In this document: positions 1 through 5,239 of the stretch, in pieces
Position numbering within the stretch: the stretch's first letter is position 1
Layout of the letters: the number at the start of each line of letters is the position of its first letter
NCBI GenBank assembly: GCA_903953805.1
Contig: CAJBLC010000139.1
Coordinates: 1-5,772, forward strand
DNA from: an uncultured Actinomycetes bacterium
GTDB lineage: Bacteria; Actinomycetota; Actinomycetes; Nanopelagicales; Nanopelagicaceae
DNA length: 5,772 nucleotides
Direction of reading: 5' to 3'
Position numbers and translations under genes: made by a program
Notes under the pieces: model-generated
What the model was told of the DNA's origin: nothing
The model's database searches: none
What the model saw: the letters and a program-made list of their open reading frames with translations, nothing else

Positions 1-14
1 AATGTGAACTACTA

Positions 15-52
15 GTGAACTTATCAGAAAACGGAAAATAAAGCTCGTTAGC
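15..52. repeat. Degenerate Tn21-type 38-bp terminal inverted repeat
   Basis: The stretch contains GAAAACGGAAAATAAAGC followed by CGnTA, which agrees with the inner three quarters of the 38-bp terminal repeat that I recall for Tn21/Tn501-type transposons (about 25 of 29 inner positions by eye). The outer nine bases, normally starting GGGG, are replaced by GTGAACTTA, so the end is probably inactive. The transposon interior would lie to the right, and the tnpA relic next to it reads toward this end, which is the expected Tn21 layout. No partner repeat was found elsewhere in the window. The comparison is from memory and was not aligned by a program. Confidence 0.8.
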
Positions 53-250
53 TGGATAAAGCGGTCGTAGCGGTCTGAACTTTCTTGCCCCGCTTGTTGT
101 GGTTGCTACGCTAAAAGTAATCTCGTGTCGGGTTGATGTGTTCAAAGCCCAGCGGCAATAGATACTGAAACAGTACACCATCGACGGCAGGGTCGCGCTC
201 CCTCGCAGTGCGTTCGCCGCTTGCTCTAGTCGACCGTTTTTGGAGAGTCC
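53..250 (-). pseudogene. tnpA: Decayed 3' end of a Tn3-family transposase
   Basis: Reading the minus strand, the segment at about 203-111 gives AVDGVLFQYLLPLGFEHIN followed by PTRDYF and an amber stop (113-111) where the family has a tryptophan. This matches the highly conserved C-terminal block of Tn3-family TnpA (consensus PLGWEHINLTGDYxW). Just upstream, in another frame, LEQAANALR (229-203) matches the preceding family segment YLERAxxALR. Downstream, again out of frame, FRPLRPL (79-59) matches the usual TnpA terminus. The gene therefore carries at least two indels and one nonsense mutation and cannot encode a transposase. Nothing recognisable as the rest of tnpA remains in the window, so only about the last 60 codons survive. 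The right boundary is approximate. Confidence 0.82.
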
Positions 251-370
251 TACTTGCCTTCAGGCACCTCCCGAGCAAGTCGGATAAAGCCTTAAATAGC
301 TACCCTTTTTTTAACTATTTTTTAAGTAAAGTATGAGGCTTTACTTTGATAAGAATCTTAAACTCTGCTA
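251..370. promoter_or_regulatory. Leader of the SIR2-like gene with an 8-bp inverted repeat
   Basis: The most visible element is AAGTAAAG (324-331) and CTTTACTT (339-346), perfect 8-bp arms around a 7-base loop, ending 24 bases before the SIR2-like start codon. It could be an operator or a leader hairpin. Upstream are T-rich runs (306-312, 318-323) and a shorter repeat, ACTTGC (252-257) with GCAAGT (275-280). I see no convincing -35/-10 pair at standard spacing and no clear ribosome binding site before the ATG at 371, so the promoter cannot be placed. Confidence 0.45.
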
Positions 371-1588
371 ATGAAAAAAACAGCTTTTATTGTTGGCGCT
401 GGATTCTCAGCGGCCCTTACTAACGTAGATGACCCCTTAATTGGTAGTCAGTCCTTACCTACCCTTGTCGGCCTAGGCCAAGAGTTACTTACTCACATCA
501 AAAAACAACTTGATGCTAATCCGACGGTCTTTAATTCCTTCTCACAACACACCAAAAACGAAGGTTTAGAGGCACTTTCATGTTACTTCTCAAGCATGTC
601 AAGAAAACATTTTGATTTTGAACAATTCATATCATTGATTGCCTTTAGAGCATCACTCTTCAAAACAAACCTCAGAGATGATTTTCCAGACTTGCCGGGT
701 ACTGACCCTAGCGTTTTACGATTTATCCTGCACGGGCTATACGACTTTTTTGCTACTACGTTGTCTTATAGCGGCGCATCTCTTGCTCAGCGGAACTTCA
801 TCTACAAAGTAATGGATTCGGCCCGAGCATCGGCACTTCAAGGGCACTTTCATAGAATTCGTGCAACAGGACAGGCAACGTTTATTAGTTTTAACTACGA
901 CGGAATCTTAGAAGCTCTTTTGAGTCATGCACTTAATCAACAAATTGGACAATGCCCATACTTGCCTGAAATATCACACGGTATTCCCTTGGTCAAACCT
1001 GAAGATCTAGTTAAAACGCATGAATTTATTTTGCACGATAAAATTGTCGAACCGATCAAAGTAATTAAACCGCACGGCTCAATGCACTTTTTCCCGGTCC
1101 GCGAAGAAATGCGTTCTATTTTGGGTGGTCCATCAATGGTGGCTCTATCCCCAGTGCTAGACATTGGATTTGATTCAAAAACCATGAAGCGGGATATTGA
1201 AGAACTACATGCTTGGCAATATATCAGTTCAACACCAATGATTGTTCCTCCGGTTATGAACAAAGATTCATACCTAACCTCAGACTACTTCCGTGAAATG
1301 CTGAGACTTACTTTTAAGATCGCTTCTGAAGCAGATCACGTAGTTGTATTGGGTTTTAGCCTTCCACCATCTGACCTGCATATTACCGCAGTTTTCGAAT
1401 CCATTAAATGGGAAGGAAAGCGTGTTTCACTTTGTTACAAAGGTAGTGCGAACGATACGACATTGGATAACTGGAAACGAGTTACTAACAATGCATCTGT
1501 TGATGTTCTTACTGATCAAGGTTTTGACTTTTCATCAACCGAGAGCATTGATCAGTTCTGGTCAAAATTCTGCTTATTGAATACTTAG
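371..1588 (+). CDS. SIR2-like (sirtuin-fold) protein, probable NAD-dependent defence effector
   Basis: This 405-residue protein has the landmarks of the SIR2-like family. They are an N-terminal NAD-binding loop FIVGAGFSAAL (residues 7-17), FISFNYDG (171-178) corresponding to the sirtuin TxNxD region, KPHGS (233-237) carrying the likely catalytic histidine, IVPP (291-294), and LGFSLPPSD (327-335) for the C-terminal part of the Rossmann fold. There is no zinc-finger cysteine cluster, no signal peptide and no membrane segment, so it is expected to be cytosolic. Family members of this type are known as bacterial defence proteins, often NADases that deplete NAD+ during phage infection; that role is inferred here. 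The ATG at 371 is preceded in frame by a TAA at 359-361, which fixes the start, although no strong Shine-Dalgarno sequence is present. The gene is much more AT-rich than the abiE genes, stands alone, and follows a transposon scar, all consistent with horizontal transfer. Confidence 0.85.
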   Translation: MKKTAFIVGAGFSAALTNVDDPLIGSQSLPTLVGLGQELLTHIKKQLDANPTVFNSFSQHTKNEGLEALSCYFSSMSRKHFDFEQFISLIAFRASLFKTNLRDDFPDLPGTDPSVLRFILHGLYDFFATTLSYSGASLAQRNFIYKVMDSARASALQGHFHRIRATGQATFISFNYDGILEALLSHALNQQIGQCPYLPEISHGIPLVKPEDLVKTHEFILHDKIVEPIKVIKPHGSMHFFPVREEMRSILGGPSMVALSPVLDIGFDSKTMKRDIEELHAWQYISSTPMIVPPVMNKDSYLTSDYFREMLRLTFKIASEADHVVVLGFSLPPSDLHITAVFESIKWEGKRVSLCYKGSANDTTLDNWKRVTNNASVDVLTDQGFDFSSTESIDQFWSKFCLLNT

Positions 1589-2051
1589 AGTATCAAGGGT
1601 CAGAAACTCTTTTAGCGCGTCTCCCCGGCTAGGATGTCGAATGATAACAAACGGAGCAACCAGTCGAAATGGCAACCTTGGAGCAATCTGAATAGGGGGA
1701 GTAAATACTACTACGCCCCTGCCACATCACCTTGCATGGGGCCCGAACTAGTTTCTAGGAGTTGAGGTTCATATCATATGGGGTGCTCCAAGCTTGTCGA
1801 AATAGTCACGACCATGTTTAGCTTAGAACAAACCAATGAGCAAACCTTATATTGCCGTATTAAACCAATTTAACTTAAAAACCGATCTGGGGAATTGAGC
1901 TCCCATTCATACAAGAGTTTGCCCAGATCGAACATCAGCAGCCTTCGTTGATTGTTCGTATATTAGCTGTTGAGGTCGTCCAACAACGACTGCTTTGCCT
2001 TTCCGCAAACGAGGTAAAGGGTAAGCGCATCTACCGCGGGCATTCCTCCAT
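1589..2051. other. Gene-poor stretch with broken reading frames
   Basis: No intact gene can be supported here. Several short frames look coding-like but are interrupted. On the minus strand, 1726-1574 is an open run of 50 codons containing RLPFRLVAPFVIIRHP, lacking an ATG and ending inside the SIR2-like gene. On the plus strand, a short frame starts with ATG at 1836 (MSKPYIAVLNQFNLKTDLGN) and a neighbouring open frame at about 1879-2030 contains ELPFIQEFAQIEHQQPSLIV; one base removed near 1892-1896 would join them. I recognise none of these families. The stretch may be a graveyard of decayed genes or ordinary spacer. Confidence 0.4.
1883..1930. repeat. Inverted repeat, 9-bp arms, 30-base loop
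   Basis: CGATCTGGG (1883-1891) and CCCAGATCG (1922-1930) are perfect inverted copies separated by 30 bases. No T-run follows on either side, so it is not an obvious intrinsic terminator. It lies between the convergent SIR2-like and HEPN-like genes and could be a protein-binding site, a recombination-site relic or a weak hairpin. Confidence 0.5.
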
Positions 2052-2537
2052 TCATTGGTAGCATGGATAATACTTGTCGAACGACTTGAAACCGACAAGT
2101 AGTGCAACGGCTTGATGAAGCCTTACAGCCAGAGGCTCAACGATGGACCACATAGGGAAGTGCTTCATCCCAGTCTTGATGTACCGAAGCCCCTGCTGAT
2201 CATTTAACCTGACAAGCATTCTCATGGCGTCAGCATCCACGCGGCTCTCCTCAAACACGTCGTTAAGACCGAGTTCCTTGGCTTTGCGATAGCAAGCATG
2301 CAAATCGTGACCGAATTTATTCACTAGGTCCTTTACACTCACGCCCTTGTATCGAAGGAATGCCTTGAGCGTCAACTCGATTCCGTGAAGCGCTAAAAAG
2401 TAGACCGGTACTGGTGAAATGTGGCTAGGCGTCGGGTCGTGAGTTTCGACGACCATCGCCGCATTAAGATAATCATACGCGTATCTTGCAAGGCCGATAG
2501 CCGTGGTCCGGTCTTCGTCGGTAATTTGAGTATTCAT
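2052..2537 (-). CDS. HEPN-like domain protein
   Basis: The product is 161 residues if it starts at the ATG at 2537. It is predicted to be nearly all helical and carries the pattern typical of small HEPN-like proteins: LALHGIELTLKAFLR (residues 48-62), FGHDLHACYRKAKELGL (75-91) and RYIKTG (118-123). HEPN proteins are often RNases or RNA-binding partners in toxin-antitoxin and defence modules. However, I cannot see the canonical Rx4-6H catalytic motif: RYIKTGMKH has seven residues between R and H, so RNase activity is doubtful. The frame extends to a TTG at 2615, but that codon lies upstream of the predicted -10 box. The ATG has an AGCAGG-like ribosome site five bases before it, so I prefer the ATG. 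The gene is transcribed divergently from abiEi, 291 bases away. It could be an accessory or antitoxin-like partner or an independent defence gene. Confidence 0.72.
   Translation of the reverse strand: MNTQITDEDRTTAIGLARYAYDYLNAAMVVETHDPTPSHISPVPVYFLALHGIELTLKAFLRYKGVSVKDLVNKFGHDLHACYRKAKELGLNDVFEESRVDADAMRMLVRLNDQQGLRYIKTGMKHFPMWSIVEPLAVRLHQAVALLVGFKSFDKYYPCYQ
2071..2101. repeat. Inverted repeat, 9-bp arms, at the 3' end of the HEPN-like gene
   Basis: TACTTGTCG (2071-2079) and CGACAAGTA (2093-2101) pair perfectly around a 13-base loop. The hairpin lies within the last codons of the HEPN-like gene. In the minus direction it is followed by TTATCC rather than a U-run, so at best it is a weak terminator or an mRNA 3'-end stabiliser. 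Confidence 0.45.
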
Positions 2538-2601
2538 TACAACCTGCTGTATGTTTGAAATATTTGGCTGAAAGCTCGCCTTAAATGCGATTTTTTTTGA
2601 A

Positions 2602-2631
2602 ATTATCTCAATCAAAGCTCTGTTGAGTAAA
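2602..2631 (-). promoter_or_regulatory. Predicted sigma70-type promoter of the HEPN-like gene
   Basis: On the minus strand TTTACT (2631-2626, four of six consensus bases) and GATAAT (2607-2602, five of six) are separated by 18 bases. Transcription would start near 2595, giving a leader of roughly 55-60 bases before the ATG at 2537. This arrangement excludes the upstream TTG at 2615 as the start codon. The -35 box overlaps the palindrome at 2626-2643. Confidence 0.5.
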
Positions 2632-2643
2632 TCAAGATTTACT
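2626..2643. promoter_or_regulatory. Operator-like palindrome AGTAAATCAAGATTTACT
   Basis: Two perfect 8-bp arms, AGTAAATC and GATTTACT, flank a central AA, giving an 18-bp near-perfect dyad of the size bound by dimeric helix-turn-helix repressors. It covers the predicted -35 box of the HEPN-like gene, so occupancy would be expected to block that promoter. The binding protein is unknown; a regulator outside the window, or less likely AbiEi, could be responsible. A second weaker dyad, CGACA (2671-2675) with TGTCG (2683-2687), lies nearby. Confidence 0.5.
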
Positions 2644-2768
2644 AATGCTGCACCCTGTATAAGATAACCACGACAACCATCATGTCGATGAATTTCAATT
2701 TTGACGATACTTTTTTGGCCATATCGTTTGCAGCGACATAAGCGGGAAATGTGCCTTCGAATTATAAA

Positions 2769-2801
2769 AACATCGACAAATTAGACCAGAGATGTTAAAA
2801 T
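2769..2801 (+). promoter_or_regulatory. Predicted abiE promoter with overlapping operator-like inverted repeat
   Basis: TCGACA (2773-2778, five of six -35 bases) and TAAAAT (2796-2801, five of six -10 bases) are exactly 17 bases apart, a strong sigma70-type match. An inverted repeat, AACATC (2769-2774) and GATGTT (2791-2796), brackets the spacer and touches both boxes. AbiEi antitoxins are known to repress their own operon by binding inverted repeats in the promoter, so this is the natural candidate operator. Transcription would start near 2808, leaving a leader of only about 20 bases. Confidence 0.6.
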
Positions 2802-2802
2802 G

Positions 2803-2831
2803 CATGAATCTTCAATGAAAAATCTTTCATG
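2803..2831 (+). promoter_or_regulatory. Hairpin overlapping the abiEi start codon
   Basis: ATGAAA (2815-2820) and TTTCAT (2825-2830) form a perfect 6-bp stem with a 4-base loop, and the right arm includes the first two bases of the abiEi ATG (2829-2831). An alternative pairing uses CATGAA (2803-2808) with TTCATG (2826-2831). No Shine-Dalgarno sequence precedes the ATG. Weak or structure-controlled initiation of the antitoxin is possible, but the stems are AT-rich and may be marginal. Confidence 0.35.
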
Positions 2832-3440
2832 TCAGCAACCGCTTCACTGTCCACTTCTTCCCTGCGGGGTGCCACTGCGCACCTAGCAGATAAGCTGAGA
2901 GCCGGTCATGTCTATCGCCGGGAGGATCTCGCTCGCCTAAGCAATTCGGTGGATCGGCATCTGCGTGAGCTGATCTCACTGGGCAAACTTCAAAAGCTGG
3001 CGCAGGGGCTCTACCACGCTCCCAAACCGTCGAACTTTGGCCCCCTCCCCCCAGCCGACGATCAGGTTGTGAAGGGATTTCTGCGGGACAAGGAATTCCT
3101 GGTGTTTTCGCCTTCTTCTTACAACGCCGTGGGCCTAGGCACCACGCAGCTCTACAACCGCACGCTGGTCTACAACCACAAGCGCCACGGCGTCTTCCGC
3201 TTAGGAAATCGGCAGTTCGATTTCCGGGTGAAGCCCCGCTTTCCAAAGAAGCTGTCTCGCGAGTTTCTCTACGTAGACCTGCTCAACAACTTGGACGAAC
3301 TGGCCGAAGATCGTGATGTGGTGCTCAGCCAGGCTCGCAGCAAGCTACCCTCTTTCGATATGGCTCGACTGCAAGAGGCCGTAGAAAGCTACGGCAACAT
3401 GGCCACGCGCAAACGGTTCCGGGAGTGGATCGATGGCTGA
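2829..3440 (+). CDS. abiEi: AbiEi-type antitoxin and transcriptional repressor of a type IV toxin-antitoxin pair
   Basis: The 203-residue protein has an N-terminal winged helix-turn-helix region (about residues 15-66, including VYRREDLARL, RHLRELISLGKLQKLAQGLYH). A larger C-terminal domain follows, with FLVFSPSSYNAVGLGTTQLY (90-109), RHGVFRLGNRQFDFR (119-133) and EFLYVDLLNNLDEL (145-158), typical of the AbiEi/DUF6088 group. In the known family the N-terminal domain binds the operon promoter and the C-terminal domain neutralises the toxin without a stable complex, which defines type IV systems. The gene is immediately followed by the cognate toxin with an 8-base overlap, so translation is probably coupled. 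The ATG at 2829 fits the predicted promoter but has no visible ribosome binding site. Its higher GC content contrasts with the SIR2-like gene. Cytosolic; no membrane or secretion features. Confidence 0.88.
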   Translation: MSATASLSTSSLRGATAHLADKLRAGHVYRREDLARLSNSVDRHLRELISLGKLQKLAQGLYHAPKPSNFGPLPPADDQVVKGFLRDKEFLVFSPSSYNAVGLGTTQLYNRTLVYNHKRHGVFRLGNRQFDFRVKPRFPKKLSREFLYVDLLNNLDELAEDRDVVLSQARSKLPSFDMARLQEAVESYGNMATRKRFREWIDG

Positions 3441-4377
3441 GTTTCTTCACGAGCGACGCGACTTCGACCAATTGCTCGCGGTTGTTGCCAACGATCGAGG
3501 CCTTGACCCCATGCTGGTCGAGAAGGATTATTGGATCATGCACGGGCTATGGGGCCTGCAAGCCCAGGGCTTTGTGTTTGAACTCAAGGGCGGCACCTCT
3601 CTGTCCAAAGGCTTTGGGGTGATCCATCGGTTCTCCGAGGACATCGACATCCGTATTGAACCGCCGAGCGACATGGATGTGAAAACTGGCCGCAACCAGG
3701 ATAAGCCCGCTCACATTGCCTCGCGGCTGGCTTATTACGACGAACTGGCCAAGCGCATCAGCATCCCTGGCATCGACAGCGTGGAGCGGGACACTTTTTT
3801 CGATGACGAAAAAATGCGCAGCGCAGGCATTCGCCTGTTCTACTCACCCTGTGCTGCCACTGTGGCCGGGGTGAAGGACGGCATCCTGCTGGAGCTTGGG
3901 TTTGACGACACGGCACCCAATCGACCGGTCACAATCTCTTCATGGGCCTTGGACTTCGCCTTTGGCAGAGGCGTAGAGTTGTTGGACAATCGGGCGGTGA
4001 ACGTCCTGTGCTATGCGCCGACACACACCTTTGTTGAGAAGCTTCAAACCATTTCGACCAAGTACCGGCGTCTTGCCGAGGCCAAAGAGTTCCCGGCCAA
4101 CTTCCTACGGCACTACTACGATGTCTACTGCCTGCTTGATTTGCAGGAAGTGCAGGAATTCATGAAAACGCCTGGATATCAGGAAAGAAAGCAGCAGCGC
4201 TTTCGAACAGGCGATGAATTGGTGATCTCCAAGAATTCAGCATTCACATTGAACGATCCAGAGCAACGGGCGCTTTTTGCTCGTGAATACAGAAAGTCTT
4301 CTGCTCTCTACTACCAGGGACAGCCTGATTTTGATCAGCTACTTGCCAGAATTGGCGAGCACCTGAATTCCATGTGA
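3433..4377 (+). CDS. abiEii: AbiEii/AbiGii-family nucleotidyltransferase toxin
   Basis: The 314-residue product carries the signature of AbiEii toxins. LVEKDYWI (28-35) is followed by the nucleotidyltransferase motif GGTSLSKGF (53-61) and the acidic metal-binding motif FSEDIDI (67-73, with D70 and D72). Further on are ILLELGFDD (151-159), the conserved lysine region TFVEKLQTISTKYRRL (199-214) and RHYYDVYCLL (226-235). All key residues that I can identify are present, so the enzyme looks intact. Relatives such as AbiEii and MenT transfer nucleotides, in some cases onto tRNA 3' ends, arresting growth and aborting phage infection; the substrate here is unknown. The ATG overlaps the end of abiEi (ATGGCTGA), the usual antitoxin-first arrangement. 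Length matches the family's roughly 300 residues. A 66-codon gene starts immediately after its stop. Confidence 0.92.
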   Translation: MAEFLHERRDFDQLLAVVANDRGLDPMLVEKDYWIMHGLWGLQAQGFVFELKGGTSLSKGFGVIHRFSEDIDIRIEPPSDMDVKTGRNQDKPAHIASRLAYYDELAKRISIPGIDSVERDTFFDDEKMRSAGIRLFYSPCAATVAGVKDGILLELGFDDTAPNRPVTISSWALDFAFGRGVELLDNRAVNVLCYAPTHTFVEKLQTISTKYRRLAEAKEFPANFLRHYYDVYCLLDLQEVQEFMKTPGYQERKQQRFRTGDELVISKNSAFTLNDPEQRALFAREYRKSSALYYQGQPDFDQLLARIGEHLNSM

Positions 4378-4378
4378 T

Positions 4379-4579
4379 GTGACCAAGATCATGAACAGAC
4401 AAGCACTACTAACCAATGCCCCGAATGATGCTCAGTGGGCAGCCAAGTCCAAAGCAGAAAAACAATTCGCTCTAGTTGATCTGGCCATTGCGGCACTGTC
4501 CGAGTGTGCGGCCAATGGGCAAGAACTGGACTCATGGGAAGCGCAGCAACTGCGCAACGCACTTGGTGCCGTTCACTAG
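4379..4579 (+). CDS. Small hypothetical protein in the abiE operon
   Basis: I do not recognise this protein of 66 residues (62 if it starts at the ATG at 4391). It appears mostly helical, with a central segment EKQFALVDLAIAALSECAANG that is too polar overall for a membrane helix. The GTG start at 4379 lies one base after the abiEii stop, which would suit reinitiation by terminating ribosomes; neither start has a clear ribosome binding site. It is followed six bases later by the DUF2971-like gene, so it sits in the same transcript. It could be an accessory or antidote-like factor for the next gene, but nothing in the sequence shows this. Operon position and absence of internal stops are the main support. 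Confidence 0.6.
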   Translation: MTKIMNRQALLTNAPNDAQWAAKSKAEKQFALVDLAIAALSECAANGQELDSWEAQQLRNALGAVH

Positions 4580-4585
4580 TCTCGC

Positions 4586-5239
4586 GTGAGCAAGCTCCGT
4601 GTTAGTAGAGCCTCGTTATTGCAAAATCAGCATACTGGCCACTTCCTTTTTCCTCCGATGAGCCCTCGATTTAATGATGACGCCGTTGCTGAAATAGTCG
4701 CTGCGGATGCGAGACAGGCTTCGCCAGCACAAATGAAGGAGCTATACGTCAAGCGGAACACGTTCAATGTCGGACTAGACGAGCCTGTATATCGGATAGT
4801 GGAATTGCGGTACTTTTTTGAAGACTTGAATGGTTGTTACCTCACGTACACAAAGATTGACAAGTCGAAGTGGGGTGATTCGAGCGAGAACCCGATGCTT
4901 AACCGTCCTTTTCCCGACCCGGTCACAGGTCTCCACCTAACCCTGAATGGTCTGGTTGAGAAGGTCTACGGGTCCTGCTGGTCCAGTACGCCCTTCGATG
5001 ATCCCGACCAATGGGCGATCTTCTCACGCAGCCAGCCTTCGGTGCGCATTCAATCCACCCCTCGCAAGCTACTTACGACGGCGATGCACTTAGGCAATTC
5101 GGACTATATGCACCAGCACGTGATGGGAAGAATGGAGTACGGAACGGATGCACAAATCGAAGCCTACTTTGCTGATCAAAATTGGCAGAAGCACCTTGAC
5201 AGCTTGGGCCAAGGCATAGTTGCATCATTTTCCGCCTAA
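4586..5239 (+). CDS. DUF2971-like protein, N-terminal part; C-terminus lost by frameshift
   Basis: As read, the frame gives 217 residues from a GTG. Recognisable DUF2971-type landmarks are VYRIVELRYFFEDL (68-81), KSKWGDSSENP (93-103), VYGSCWSSTP (127-136), DQWAIFSRSQPSVRIQST (141-158) and GRMEYG (181-186). Family members usually continue with a conserved ExEvRLxY block, which here lies in another frame (see 5200-5490). Biochemical function of DUF2971 is not established; members occur in defence and mobile regions. The true start is uncertain: GTG 4586, ATG 4658 and ATG 4733 are all in frame and none has a strong ribosome site. The family-like part begins only at residue 68. Six bases separate it from the preceding small gene, implying cotranscription with abiE. 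It may be a pseudogene, a sequencing artefact or a frameshift-regulated gene. Confidence 0.7.
   Translation: MSKLRVSRASLLQNQHTGHFLFPPMSPRFNDDAVAEIVAADARQASPAQMKELYVKRNTFNVGLDEPVYRIVELRYFFEDLNGCYLTYTKIDKSKWGDSSENPMLNRPFPDPVTGLHLTLNGLVEKVYGSCWSSTPFDDPDQWAIFSRSQPSVRIQSTPRKLLTTAMHLGNSDYMHQHVMGRMEYGTDAQIEAYFADQNWQKHLDSLGQGIVASFSA

Noticed and set aside
937..1263. 108-codon minus-strand open frame
   Set aside because: It lies entirely within the SIR2-like gene, whose motifs are clear, and the translated sequence resembles no family.
1694..1720. AGGGG...CCCCT repeat as a terminator for the SIR2-like gene
   Set aside because: The arms are only 5 bp around a 17-base loop, over 100 bases after the stop codon, with no U-run following.
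1907..2107. 66-codon minus-strand frame containing RLRKGKAVVVGRPQQL
   Set aside because: It overlaps the HEPN-like 3' end in another frame, lacks a ribosome site and shows no recognisable family. A short plus-strand frame over the same DNA looks equally plausible.
2538..2615. TTG-initiated N-terminal extension of the HEPN-like gene
   Set aside because: The predicted promoter -10 box (2607-2602) lies inside this extension, and the ATG at 2537 has a better ribosome site. The added residues look unlike the family.
2827..3246. 139-codon minus-strand frame opposite abiEi
   Set aside because: It is Arg/Gly/Pro/Cys-rich, typical of a shadow frame on GC-rich DNA, and abiEi on the other strand is well supported.
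5224..5239. Programmed -1 frameshift site
   Set aside because: The local A TTT TCC does not fit the X XXY YYZ slippery pattern, and I see no clear stimulatory hairpin just downstream. An indel mutation or sequence error is simpler.
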